Positions 24,489 through 32,743 of a stretch of 64,000 nucleotides of DNA are shown here, piece after piece (the first letter of the stretch is position 1; every line of letters starts with the position of its first letter). The notes under the pieces are model-generated. The model searched no databases and had not been told where the DNA came from. It worked only from the letters and a program-made list of their open reading frames with translations. Both the position numbers and the translations under genes were made by a program. This DNA comes from Microbacterium sp. SD291 (GTDB lineage: Bacteria; Actinomycetota; Actinomycetes; Actinomycetales; Microbacteriaceae): contig NZ_JADIJR010000012.1 of the NCBI RefSeq assembly GCF_017355365.1, positions 1 to 64,000 of the forward strand, in the 5' to 3' direction.

Positions 24489-25861
24489 CCTTCGTGCATC
24501 CGTACATCCCCAACACGGCACCCGAGTCGCGCGCAGCGATGCTCGCGGCCGTGGGCGCCGCATCCATCGACGAGTTCTACGCCGACATCCCCGAGTCGCT
24601 GCGCCTGAACCGCTCGCTCGACCTCCCGGCCCCGCTCGTCGCCGAGCAGGACCTGGCCAGGCACGTCCGCGGCATCCTGGCGAAGAACCGGTCGACGCAG
24701 GAGCGACTGAGCTTCCTCGGCGCCGGCGTCTACAACCACTACGTGCCCGCCGTCGTCGACGAGGTCATCGGCCGCAGCGAGTTCCTCACCGCCTACGCCG
24801 GTGAGCCCTACGAGGACCACGGCCGCTTCCAGGCGCTGTTCCAGTACCAGTCGCTGATGGCCGAGCTGCTCGAGATGGACGTCGTGAACGTCCCCACCTA
24901 TGACGGCTACCAGGCCACCGCCACGGGCCTCACCATGTCAGGGCGGATCACGGGCCGGCCTCGGGTGCTCGTCGCCAGCGACGTGCTGCCCGCGAAGCTC
25001 GCCAAGGTGGCCGACTACGTGCGGGCCCACCTGACGCTGGAGCATGTGCCGACGATAGACGGCACCGCCGACATCGCGGCCCTCGCCGCCGCGCTCGGCG
25101 ACGACGTCGCGGCCGTCTGGGTGGAGACCCCCAGCGCCACCGGCGCCGTCGAGGCCGCCCTGCAGCAGATCGCGGATGCCGCGCACGCCGCCGGCGCAGT
25201 GCTCGTCGTCGGCACCGACCCGATCGGCTACGGCATCCTCACCCCGCCCTCCCTGGGCGGTGCCGACATCGTCACCGGCGACATCCAGTCGCTGGGACTT
25301 CACCAGTGGTACGGCGGCGCCCACGGCGGCTTCATCGCGGTGCACGACGATCCGAAGTTCATCATGGAGATGCCCTCGCGCCTCTTCGGTCTCGCGACCA
25401 CCGACGTCCCCGGCGAATACGGCTTCGGCGACGTCGCCTACGACCGCACCTCCTTCGCCCACCGCGAAGAGGGCAAGGAATGGGTCGGCACGGCCGCCGC
25501 CCTCTGGGGCATCGCCGCCGGCGTATACCTCTCCCTGATGGGGCCCGAGGGCATGGCCGAGCTCGGCGAGACCCTCCTCGCGCGCACCCGGTACGCGCAG
25601 CAGGCGCTCGCCGCGGTGCCAGGCGTCGAGCTGGACGACGACGCCGTGCACCTGCGCGAGTTCACCGTGACCCTCGCCGTCCCGGCATCCGATGTCGTCA
25701 CCGCGCTCCGCGAGCAGGGCATCGAACCCGGCGTCGTCGTGGACTCGCACCGCCTGCTGGTGTGCGTCACCGAACTCACCTCCCAGGCCGACATCGACAC
25801 CCTGGCGGGCGCGCTCGCCTCCGTCATCACCCCTGAACTCGCTGAGGAGAACAAGCGATGA
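24485..25861 (+). CDS. GcvPA-like protein (glycine dehydrogenase subunit 1 family)
   Basis: A 458-residue PLP-fold protein matching the alpha half of two-subunit glycine decarboxylases: SFLGAGVYNHYVPAVVDEVI, FQALFQYQSLMAELLEMDVV and VNVPTYDGYQATATGLTMSG. The substrate loop normally reading TPYQPEISQGTLQ is replaced by GEPYEDHGRFQ, so it is a divergent paralogue. It starts in an ATGA overlap with the GH42 gene and overlaps the beta-like subunit by 4 bp. No gcvT or gcvH occurs nearby, so classic glycine cleavage is unlikely to be its only role. A PLP-dependent decarboxylation or C-C cleavage of a sugar-derived amino or keto acid is a guess; the family fold is certain. Confidence 0.82.
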   Translation: MTFVHPYIPNTAPESRAAMLAAVGAASIDEFYADIPESLRLNRSLDLPAPLVAEQDLARHVRGILAKNRSTQERLSFLGAGVYNHYVPAVVDEVIGRSEFLTAYAGEPYEDHGRFQALFQYQSLMAELLEMDVVNVPTYDGYQATATGLTMSGRITGRPRVLVASDVLPAKLAKVADYVRAHLTLEHVPTIDGTADIAALAAALGDDVAAVWVETPSATGAVEAALQQIADAAHAAGAVLVVGTDPIGYGILTPPSLGGADIVTGDIQSLGLHQWYGGAHGGFIAVHDDPKFIMEMPSRLFGLATTDVPGEYGFGDVAYDRTSFAHREEGKEWVGTAAALWGIAAGVYLSLMGPEGMAELGETLLARTRYAQQALAAVPGVELDDDAVHLREFTVTLAVPASDVVTALREQGIEPGVVVDSHRLLVCVTELTSQADIDTLAGALASVITPELAEENKR

Positions 25862-27438
25862 GCCTTCCCGTCGCCCCGAAGCCGGCCATCCGCCGCTTCC
25901 AGCAGGCTCGCTGGGACGAGCCGATCATCTTCGAGCTGTCCACCCCCGGTGAGCGCGGCGTGCTCGTCTCGCAGGTCGAGCCGGGCGTCCGCGACGCCGT
26001 CGGCGACGTGGTCGGCTCGCTGCCGGCATCCCTGCGTCGCGCCTCGAAGCCGAAGCTCCCCGAGATCGGGCAGATGCGGGTGCTCAAGCACTATCTGCGC
26101 CTGTCGCAGGAGAACCTCGGCGCCGACTTCAACGTCGACGTCGGCCAGGGCACCTGCACCATGAAGTACTCGCCGAAGATCAACGACCAGCTGATCGGCA
26201 CCCCTCAGCTCACCGACATGCACCCGCATCAGGATCCGGCCGACGCGCAGGGCGTGCTCGAGATCGTCTGGAGCCTCGAGCGGATGCTGGCCGAGATCTC
26301 CGGCATGGACGAGGTCTCCCTGCACACCCAGGGCGGATCGGCGGCGATCTGGTCGAACATCGCGATGATCCGCGCGTACCACGAGGCGAACGGCGAGGGC
26401 GAGCAGCGTCGCGAGGTCATCACCACGATCTTCAGCCACCCGTCCAACGCGGCGGCGGCGAAGGCGGCCGGCTATGAGGTCATCACGGTGTTCCCGGATG
26501 CCGAGGGCTACCCCGACCTGGCCGCGCTCAAGGCGGCGCTGTCCCCGCGGACCGCGGCGATCATGGTCACCAACCCCGAGGACACCGGCATCTACAACCC
26601 GGCGATCAGGGAATGGGTGGATGCCGCGCACGCCGTCGGCGCCCTCGCCTCGTACGACCAGGCGAACGCCAACGGCATCCTGGGCATCACGCGCGCCCGC
26701 GACGCCGGCTTCGACGTCTGCCACTTCAACCTGCACAAGACGTTCTCCACCCCGCATGCGTGCGGCGGCCCCGGCGCCGGCGCGAACGCGGTTTCGGCGG
26801 CGCTGGCTCCGTTCCTCCCGGGGCCTCGCGTGGTCCGTCAGGATGACGGGACCTTCGACGTCGCCGACGAGGGCGCGCAGTCGATCGGGGCGGTCGCGCC
26901 GTTCCACGGCGTGATCCCGAACATCGTGCGGGCCTACTCGTGGATCATGGCGCTCGGCGCCGAGGGGCTCCTGGCGGCGGCGGAGATCGCGGTGCTGAAC
27001 AACAACTACCTGATGGCGCGGGTGCTCGCGATCCCCGGTGCCTCGGCGCCGTACGCGACGGGGCGCCGGCGCATCGAGCAGGTGCGGTACTCGTGGGAGG
27101 AGCTGTTCCAGGACACCGGTGTCTCGTCCGAGGAGATCGGCATCCGGATGACCGATTTCGGCATGCACTACTGGACCAGCCACCACCCCTACGTCGTGCC
27201 GCAGCCGTTCACGCTCGAGCCCACCGAGTCGTACTCGATGGCCGAGCTCGACGAGTACGCGGCGACGCTGGCCGAGGTGGCGCGCGAGGCGAGGGAGACC
27301 CCCGACGTCGTCCGCACGGCTCCGCACAACCAGACCGTGCACCATACGCACCACGACGACCTCGACGACCCCGAGCGCTGGGCCATCACCTGGCGCGCCT
27401 ATCAGCGGAAGTACTTCTCGGAGTCCGTCGCGTCGTGA
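25858..27438 (+). CDS. GcvPB-like protein (glycine dehydrogenase subunit 2 family)
   Basis: A 526-residue PLP enzyme subunit. The Schiff-base Lys is in FDVCHFNLHKTFSTPH, and QGTCTMKYSPKIND matches the P-protein signature. Other hallmarks differ: the usual HKTF..PHGGGGPG becomes PHACGGPGAG, AHGTNPAS becomes SHPSNAAA, and DGANxN becomes DQANAN. The enzyme is therefore probably active with PLP but tuned to another substrate or acceptor. Its C-terminus has a His-rich run (NQTVHHTHHDDL). It is translationally coupled to the GcvPA-like gene before it and to the AcoX-like gene after it (GTGA overlap), making a fixed functional unit. Confidence 0.82.
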   Translation: MSLPVAPKPAIRRFQQARWDEPIIFELSTPGERGVLVSQVEPGVRDAVGDVVGSLPASLRRASKPKLPEIGQMRVLKHYLRLSQENLGADFNVDVGQGTCTMKYSPKINDQLIGTPQLTDMHPHQDPADAQGVLEIVWSLERMLAEISGMDEVSLHTQGGSAAIWSNIAMIRAYHEANGEGEQRREVITTIFSHPSNAAAAKAAGYEVITVFPDAEGYPDLAALKAALSPRTAAIMVTNPEDTGIYNPAIREWVDAAHAVGALASYDQANANGILGITRARDAGFDVCHFNLHKTFSTPHACGGPGAGANAVSAALAPFLPGPRVVRQDDGTFDVADEGAQSIGAVAPFHGVIPNIVRAYSWIMALGAEGLLAAAEIAVLNNNYLMARVLAIPGASAPYATGRRRIEQVRYSWEELFQDTGVSSEEIGIRMTDFGMHYWTSHHPYVVPQPFTLEPTESYSMAELDEYAATLAEVAREARETPDVVRTAPHNQTVHHTHHDDLDDPERWAITWRAYQRKYFSESVAS

Positions 27439-28757
27439 TCGGACTGGTCGTCAACCCTGTCGCCGGAGTCGGCGGGCCCGCGGGGCTCGCCGGCTCCGAC
27501 GGCGCGGACGTGCAGCGCCTCGCCTTCGCGCGCGGCGCCCGTTCGCGCGTGCAGGAGCGGACGGCCATCGCGCTGCGCGTGCTCGCGGCGCAGCATCCGG
27601 GAGTCTCCGTGGTGACCGCCGCCGGTGCGATGGGCGCGGATGCCGTGCGCGCCGCCGGGCTGGTACCGCGGGTGGTTCACACGACCCGGGCGTCGAGCGA
27701 GGGAGCCGACACGTCACGAGCGGTCGACGCCGTGGCCGCGGCCGGGGCCGACCTCATCCTCGTGGTCGGCGGCGACGGGACGCTGCGCGACGCGGTCGCG
27801 GGGCTCGGTCTCGTCGGATCCGGCTCCACAACTCCGGAGAACCGAGCCGTCGCAGCCGGCTCCGGGGCGGTTTCGGCGGAAACCGGTGCGGATCTCCGGA
27901 GTCATGGCGGGGCGCGCGGCGGCACAACTCCTCAGGAGACCCCGACCGCAGCCCCCTCGGGCGCGGAATCCGGCGAATCCGGGCCGAACCTGAGGAGTTG
28001 TGAACGCGCACCGGCGGTGCTCGGAGTCCCGGCGGGCGTGAAGATGTACTCCCCGGTGTTCGCGGTCAGCCCGTCGGCGGCCGGAGCCGTCGCTGCGGAG
28101 TGGATCACGCAGGGCGGCCTGCCCGTCGAGGAACGCGAGGTCCTCGACATCGACGAGGCCGCGATGCGCCGGGCGCGCGTCGACCCCGCCCTCTACGGAT
28201 TCCTCCGTGTGCCGTACCGGAGCGGCCGCACCCAGGCACGGAAGGCCGCCACTCCCACCACCGAGGCCGCCGCCGTCGAAGCGGCCGCTCGCGGCGTCGT
28301 GGCGCGGATGCTGCCAGGCATCCGCTACCTCCTCGGACCCGGTGGCACGACCGCCGAGGTCGCCCGCCGGCTCGGTGTCGAGGGCTCGCCCCTCGGCGTC
28401 GACGTCGTCCTCGACGGTGTCGTCATCAGGAAGGGCGCGAGCGAGCACGAGCTCCTCGACGACATCGCCCAGGGCCCCGCGAAGGCCGTGGTGACCGTCA
28501 TCGGCGGGCAGGGGTTCCTGCTCGGACGAGGGAACCAGCAGCTCTCGGCATCCGTCCTCCGCGCCCTCGGCGACGATCCGCTTCTGGTCGTGGCGCCGGA
28601 GCAGAAGCTCATCGACCTGCACGGCCGTCCGCTGATCGTCGACACCGGCGACGCCGAGCTCGATGCGAAGCTGGCCGGACACGTGCGCATCATCACCGGT
28701 GTCGGCACCAGCAGTCTCTACGCCGTCGCCGCCCCCGAACTCGTACCCACACAGTAA
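27435..28757 (+). CDS. AcoX/ATP-NAD kinase-family protein with translated repeat insertion
   Basis: A 440-residue member of the NAD-kinase-like superfamily (AcoX group). The nucleotide loop is IGLVVNPVAGVGGPAGLAG, the catalytic GGDGT motif is in LILVVGGDGTLRDAVAG, and GVPAGVKMYSPVFAVSP and LLGPGGTTAEVARRLG follow. Between GGDGT and GVPAGVK, residues about 131-192 are encoded by two 80-bp palindromic repeats (27827-27906, 27923-28002), giving a low-complexity Ser/Gly/Thr-rich loop. Family members normally have only a few residues there. The frame is kept, so the protein may still fold, but activity could be impaired. GTG 27435 overlaps the preceding stop. Substrate unknown; it probably phosphorylates a cofactor or sugar-derived metabolite. 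Confidence 0.8.
   Translation: MIGLVVNPVAGVGGPAGLAGSDGADVQRLAFARGARSRVQERTAIALRVLAAQHPGVSVVTAAGAMGADAVRAAGLVPRVVHTTRASSEGADTSRAVDAVAAAGADLILVVGGDGTLRDAVAGLGLVGSGSTTPENRAVAAGSGAVSAETGADLRSHGGARGGTTPQETPTAAPSGAESGESGPNLRSCERAPAVLGVPAGVKMYSPVFAVSPSAAGAVAAEWITQGGLPVEEREVLDIDEAAMRRARVDPALYGFLRVPYRSGRTQARKAATPTTEAAAVEAAARGVVARMLPGIRYLLGPGGTTAEVARRLGVEGSPLGVDVVLDGVVIRKGASEHELLDDIAQGPAKAVVTVIGGQGFLLGRGNQQLSASVLRALGDDPLLVVAPEQKLIDLHGRPLIVDTGDAELDAKLAGHVRIITGVGTSSLYAVAAPELVPTQ
27827..27906. repeat. 80-bp palindromic repeat (family F1), copy 3, inside an ORF
   Basis: CACAACTCCGGAGA to TCTCCGGAGTCATG, exactly 80 bp. It is translated within the AcoX-like gene. The degenerate right end (TCATG rather than TTGTG) matches the variant end of copy 1. 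Confidence 0.85.
27923..28002. repeat. 80-bp palindromic repeat (family F1), copy 4, inside an ORF
   Basis: CACAACTCCTCAGGAGA to CTGAGGAGTTGTG, exactly 80 bp, 16 bp after copy 3. Start-to-start distance is 96 bp, or 32 codons. It is translated within the AcoX-like gene. Confidence 0.85.
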
Positions 28758-28765
28758 GGAACACC

Positions 28766-29524
28766 ATGCGTCTCGAGAACAAGAAGGCCATCGTCACCGG
28801 CGGCGCCGGCGGCATCGGCCGCGCCACGTCGATCGCGCTCGCCGCGGAGGGCGCGTCCGTCGCCGTCGTCGACCTGAACGCCGAGGCCGCCGAGGCCGTC
28901 GCCGCGGAGATCCGCGAGGCAGGCGGCACCGCGATCGCGATCGCCGCCGACGTGGCCAGCGAGGCCGACATCGAGCGCGTCGTCGCCACGAGCGTCGCGG
29001 AGCTCGGCGGAGTGAACGTCGTCTTCAACAACGCCGGCATCATCCGCCGCACAACGGCGGTCGAGACGACCGTCGAGGAGTGGGACCGCGTGTTCGGCGT
29101 GAACGTGCGCTCGATCTTCCTGATGTGCAAGCACATCGTGCCGATCATGGAGGCCGCGGGCGGCGGCTCGATCATCAACACCGGCTCCGGCTGGGGGCTC
29201 AAGGGCGGCGGTCAGGCGATCTCGTACTGCGCCTCGAAGGGCGCGGTCGTGAACATGACACGTGCCCTCGCGATCGACCACGGGCCCGCCGGCATCCGCG
29301 TGAACTCGGTCAACCCCGGAGATGTGAACACCGGGATGCTCAGCGAAGAGGCCCGCCAGCTCGGACAGGACCCGGCGGCGTTCCTCGCCGAGGCCGCCGA
29401 CCGGCCGTTGCGCCGCATGGGCCAGCCCAGCGAGATCGCCCAGGCCGTCGTGTGGCTCGCAAGCGACGACTCGTCGTACGTCACGGGCTCCGCGCTCGTC
29501 GTGGACGGCGGCGGCATCGCCTGA
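28766..29524 (+). CDS. Short-chain dehydrogenase/reductase
   Basis: A 252-residue classical SDR: nucleotide motif TGGAGGIG, NNAG in VVFNNAGIIRR, catalytic Ser in IINTGSGWG, YCASK active site and VVDGGGIA at the end. The Asp at the end of strand 2 (VVDLNAE) suggests NAD rather than NADP. ATG 28766 follows TAAGGA, 8 bp after the AcoX-like stop, so it is the last gene of the GH42 operon. It would oxidise or reduce a sugar, polyol or keto acid within the pathway. A 61-bp palindrome follows at 29589. Confidence 0.9.
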   Translation: MRLENKKAIVTGGAGGIGRATSIALAAEGASVAVVDLNAEAAEAVAAEIREAGGTAIAIAADVASEADIERVVATSVAELGGVNVVFNNAGIIRRTTAVETTVEEWDRVFGVNVRSIFLMCKHIVPIMEAAGGGSIINTGSGWGLKGGGQAISYCASKGAVVNMTRALAIDHGPAGIRVNSVNPGDVNTGMLSEEARQLGQDPAAFLAEAADRPLRRMGQPSEIAQAVVWLASDDSSYVTGSALVVDGGGIA

Positions 29525-29588
29525 CGGCATCCGAGCGGCAGAAGCCGGCGAACGGGCACGGATAGTCGGCCGATGTGTGACGGCATCC

Positions 29589-29649
29589 GTTCCCGTCGCG
29601 AAAAGGCTCGTCATTCCGGCCGAATGGCGAGCCTCTTCGCGACGGGAGG
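29589..29649. repeat. 61-bp palindromic repeat (family F2), copy 3
   Basis: CCCGTCGCGAAAAGGCTCG pairs with GCGAGCCTCTTCGCGACGGG around a CATTCCGGCCGAATG centre that is itself palindromic. It is 61 bp like the other two. It lies 65 bp after the SDR stop and could terminate the operon. Confidence 0.82.
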
Positions 29650-29697
29650 GAGAGGGTGCCGGGCCGACCCCCAGGTCTCTCGCGTAAAATCGGCCTA

Positions 29698-31215
29698 ATG
29701 ACCGACACCCCCGACGCCACCTCCGACCTGGGTGCCGGAATCGACCCCGACGATCTCGCCACTACGCTGCGCGTCCTCGCGGAGCTGCACGAGATCGACA
29801 ACGAGCATCCGGACTTCGTCGCGGTGCGCCACGCGACCGCCGCGATGTTCAAGGCCGTCAAGCGCGTGCGCCGCAAGGAGATCCGCGACGCGATCGCCGA
29901 TGCCGACAAGGCCGTCGTCGCCCGCACCGCGACCGGCGCCCCCGACCGCATCGACGACGAGACCCGCGGCCACGATCTCGCGACCAGCGTCATCGACGCT
30001 CCGATCGCCGGCGAGCTGCTGAAACCACGCAACTGCTACATCTGCAAGCAGCCGTACACGGTCGTCGACGCGTTCTACCACCAGCTCTGCCCCGACTGCG
30101 CCCGCTTCAGCCACGGCAAGCGCAACGCCCGCACCGACCTCTCCGGCAAGCGTGCGCTGCTCACCGGCGGCCGCGCGAAGATCGGGATGCACATCGCGCT
30201 GCGGCTGCTCCGCGACGGCGCGCACACCACCATCACCACGCGTTTCCCGCGGGATGCCGTGCGCCGGTTCTCGGCTCTGCCGGACTCGGACGACTGGCTG
30301 CACCGGCTGCGAGTCGTCGGCATCGACCTGCGCGACCCGGCCCAGGTGATCGGCCTCGCCGATTCGGTCGCCGCCCAGGGACCGCTCGACATCCTCATCA
30401 ACAACGCCGCGCAGACCGTGCGGCGCTCGCCGGGTTCGTACTCGCTGCTGGCGGATGCCGAGCTGCAGCCTCTTCCCGACGGACCCCTCCCCGAGATGGA
30501 GACCTTCGGGCACACCAACGATCAGCATCCGCAGGCGCTGCAGGCATCCGTCGACGCGCACCCGCTGCTCTCGGTCGCGGCCCTGGGTGGCACGGTCGCA
30601 GAGCAGGGCGGGCAGGCGCTCACCGCCGAAGACCTCGCTCGTCTCGCGATGGCCCCGGGGTCGTCGTCGCTGGAGAAGCACGCCGACGGCACCGCGATCG
30701 ACGCCGGCGGGCTCGTGCCCGACGTGAACCGCGTGAACAGCTGGGTGCAGTCGGTCGATCAGGTCGATCCGCTCGAGATGCTCGAGGTGCAGCTCTGCAA
30801 CACCACGGCGCCGTTCCTGCTGATCAGCAGGCTGCGGCCCGCGATGGCGGCGTCCGAGTCGAACCGCAAGTACGTGGTCAACGTGTCCGCCATGGAGGGG
30901 CAGTTCTCCCGCCGGTACAAGGGCCCAGGGCACCCGCACACGAACATGGCGAAGGCCGCGCTGAACATGCTCACCCGCACCAGCGCCGGCGAGATGCTCG
31001 ACACCGACGGCATCCTGATGACCGCCGTCGACACCGGCTGGATCACCGACGAGCGCCCGCACTTCACCAAGGTGCGCCTGGCCGAGGAGGGCTTCCACGC
31101 CCCGCTCGACCTGGTCGACGGCGCTGCCCGCGTGTACGACCCGATCGTGCGCGGCGAGGCGGGCGAGGACATCCACGGCGTCTTCCTGAAGGACTACGAG
31201 CCCAGCCCCTGGTGA
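29698..31215 (+). CDS. SDR-fold protein with N-terminal zinc ribbon
   Basis: A 505-residue protein. Residues 1-95 are helical and charged; a CxxC pair set (CYICKQPYTVVDAF, then CPDCARFSHGKRN) around 105-130 looks like a zinc ribbon. An SDR domain then starts with KRALLTGGRAKIGMHIALRL and ILINNAAQTVRRSPGSY. The SDR is interrupted by about 100 extra residues before VNVSAMEGQFSRRYKGPGHPHTNM, where the usual YxxxK is replaced by HTNMAKAAL, so classical catalysis is doubtful. TAAAAT ends 7 nt before ATG 29698, implying a leaderless mRNA; ATG 29656 is rejected. Homologues exist widely in bacteria and eukaryotes, as far as I recall, but function is not assigned. Confidence 0.8.
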   Translation: MTDTPDATSDLGAGIDPDDLATTLRVLAELHEIDNEHPDFVAVRHATAAMFKAVKRVRRKEIRDAIADADKAVVARTATGAPDRIDDETRGHDLATSVIDAPIAGELLKPRNCYICKQPYTVVDAFYHQLCPDCARFSHGKRNARTDLSGKRALLTGGRAKIGMHIALRLLRDGAHTTITTRFPRDAVRRFSALPDSDDWLHRLRVVGIDLRDPAQVIGLADSVAAQGPLDILINNAAQTVRRSPGSYSLLADAELQPLPDGPLPEMETFGHTNDQHPQALQASVDAHPLLSVAALGGTVAEQGGQALTAEDLARLAMAPGSSSLEKHADGTAIDAGGLVPDVNRVNSWVQSVDQVDPLEMLEVQLCNTTAPFLLISRLRPAMAASESNRKYVVNVSAMEGQFSRRYKGPGHPHTNMAKAALNMLTRTSAGEMLDTDGILMTAVDTGWITDERPHFTKVRLAEEGFHAPLDLVDGAARVYDPIVRGEAGEDIHGVFLKDYEPSPW

Positions 31216-31225
31216 GCAGGCGGGT

Positions 31226-31636
31226 TCAGTTGATGATCTCGCCGTGCTCGTCGTCGCGGATGGCGGCGAGCCGATCCCGCCAGGTCTGCAGCGCCTCCGG
31301 CGTGAGCCGCGTCCAGTCGGTCACCTCTTCGACGACGCGAAGGGGCGCCGCGCTGCGGTACGACCTCGTCGGGTTGCCGGGGAACTTCTTGTCGGTCACG
31401 TTCGGGTCGTCCTCGAACGCGCCGGTCGGATCGACGAGGTAGACCCGCGGCTCTCCCTCGCCGGTCGCGAGCTCGGCAGCCAGTCCCGCGCCGTCGCGCA
31501 GCGCCGTGAAGTAGATGTGGTTCATCACGATCTCGGGGCGGTAGTTCGAGCGGAACCCCGCCGTCAGCAGGTCACCGGCCGCGAGGTCGGCTTTCGTGCC
31601 GTGGAAGAACGGCCCCTCATCGAGTGGATTCGTCAC
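31226..31636 (-). CDS. arr: NAD+-rifampin ADP-ribosyltransferase
   Basis: A 136-residue Arr enzyme, which inactivates rifamycins by ADP-ribosylating the ansa-chain hydroxyl. Diagnostic stretches are GPFFHGTKADLAAGDLLTAG, YRPEIVMNHIYFTALRDGAG and DDPNVTDKKFPGNPTRSYRS, including the catalytic His and Asp. Size matches the family (about 140). GTG 31636 is used; TAGGCT ends exactly 6 nt before it, so the transcript is probably leaderless. Arr is a common intrinsic resistance gene in actinobacteria; there is no mobile element beside it. The identification is firm. Confidence 0.93.
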   Translation of the reverse strand: MTNPLDEGPFFHGTKADLAAGDLLTAGFRSNYRPEIVMNHIYFTALRDGAGLAAELATGEGEPRVYLVDPTGAFEDDPNVTDKKFPGNPTRSYRSAAPLRVVEEVTDWTRLTPEALQTWRDRLAAIRDDEHGEIIN

Positions 31637-31645
31637 CGCGACAGC

Positions 31646-32743
31646 CTAAGCCTGCGCCGCGAATCCGTGCACGCCGGGATACGGATGCGGCAGCCACACC
31701 GTGACGTTCAGACCGCCGCCCGCGCGTGGAGTCAGCACGAGTGAGCCTTCGTGCGCCTGCGCGATGCGCTGCACGATCGCGAGTCCGAGCCCGGCCCCGG
31801 CATGGTCGACGTCGCGGGCGCGCTCCGCGCCGCGCTGGAAGGGCTCGGCGATCGTCGCCACCCGATGCGCCGGCAGGTCGGCGCCGGTGTTCTCGACGAC
31901 GAGAGCCACGGCCTCGGGCCGTGAGTGCGTCCGCACCGTGACCGCACCGCCTTCGGGCAGGTTGTGCACGATCGCGTTGTGCACGAGGTTCGTGATCAGC
32001 TGCTGCAGCAGCGCCGGCGATCCGAGAACATGCGCGGCGTCGCCACCGACGTCGATGGTCACCGCGCGACGGCCGGCGAGCGGCGCGAGCGTCTCGACGG
32101 ACTCTTCGGCGAGCAGCGACAGGTCGACGATCTCGCGGGTGAACGCCCTGCGGTCGGCGCGGCTCAGCAGCAGCAGCGCCTCGGTGAGCTCGATCGCCCT
32201 CGCGTTGACCTGCTGCAGGCGGTCGATGAGCGCGTCGACGTCGCGGTGCGGGTCCGTGCGCGCGACCTCGAGCATGGTCTGCGAGATCGCGAGAGGCGTG
32301 CGCAGCTCATGCGAGGCGTTCGCCGCGAACCGCTTCTGCTCGGCCATATTGGCCTCGAGCTGCTCGAGCATCGAGTCGAAGACGTCGGCGAGGTCGCGGA
32401 ACTCGTCTCTCGGCCCTTCGAGCGCGACGCGGTGCGAGAGCGAGCCCTGCGCGGCGAGCTGCGCCGCCCGGCCGATGCGGTCCAGCGGCGCGAGCATCCG
32501 CCCGGCGAGAAGCCACCCTCCGCCCAGCCCGATCGCCAGCAGCACGAGCATCACGACGACGACCGCCGGGATGAACGCCCTGGTGAGGTCGGAGCGGTTG
32601 GGGAAGAACTCGACGGTGTCGGGTACATACCGCAGCAGGTATACAGCCACCGCCGTCAGCATCAGCACACCGGAGACCACGACGACAGCCGCGTAGCTGA
32701 GCGTGAGCTTCAGGCGGGCGCTCATGCCGCGGCGCCTACGCAT
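31646..32743 (-). CDS. Sensor histidine kinase of the van-like module
   Basis: A 365-residue membrane kinase: two helices (LSYAAVVVVSGVLMLTAVAV and IPAVVVVMLVLLAIGLGGGW) flank a short extracytoplasmic loop. A HAMP region, the phospho-acceptor His in FAANASHELRTPLAIS, and a HATPase with HNAIVHNLPEGG and GAGLGLAIV follow. ATG 32743 lies in the response-regulator stop region, so the two are translationally coupled; ATG 32725 is a possible alternative. The short sensor loop resembles VanS-type kinases in layout. It lies divergent to vanY-like, racemase and ligase genes, suggesting that it senses cell-wall stress or a glycopeptide. Confidence 0.87.
   Translation of the reverse strand: MRRRRGMSARLKLTLSYAAVVVVSGVLMLTAVAVYLLRYVPDTVEFFPNRSDLTRAFIPAVVVVMLVLLAIGLGGGWLLAGRMLAPLDRIGRAAQLAAQGSLSHRVALEGPRDEFRDLADVFDSMLEQLEANMAEQKRFAANASHELRTPLAISQTMLEVARTDPHRDVDALIDRLQQVNARAIELTEALLLLSRADRRAFTREIVDLSLLAEESVETLAPLAGRRAVTIDVGGDAAHVLGSPALLQQLITNLVHNAIVHNLPEGGAVTVRTHSRPEAVALVVENTGADLPAHRVATIAEPFQRGAERARDVDHAGAGLGLAIVQRIAQAHEGSLVLTPRAGGGLNVTVWLPHPYPGVHGFAAQA

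Noticed and set aside
22320..24563. 747-codon minus-strand frame opposite GH42
   Set aside because: Antisense shadow caused by GC3 bias; the GH42 catalytic motifs fix the plus strand as coding.
24485..27438. Complete glycine cleavage system
   Set aside because: gcvT and gcvH are absent and several P-protein hallmark motifs are altered; only the P-protein-like pair is present.
31226..31636. arr gene as recently acquired mobile resistance
   Set aside because: No integron, insertion sequence or composition shift surrounds it; Arr is common on actinobacterial chromosomes.
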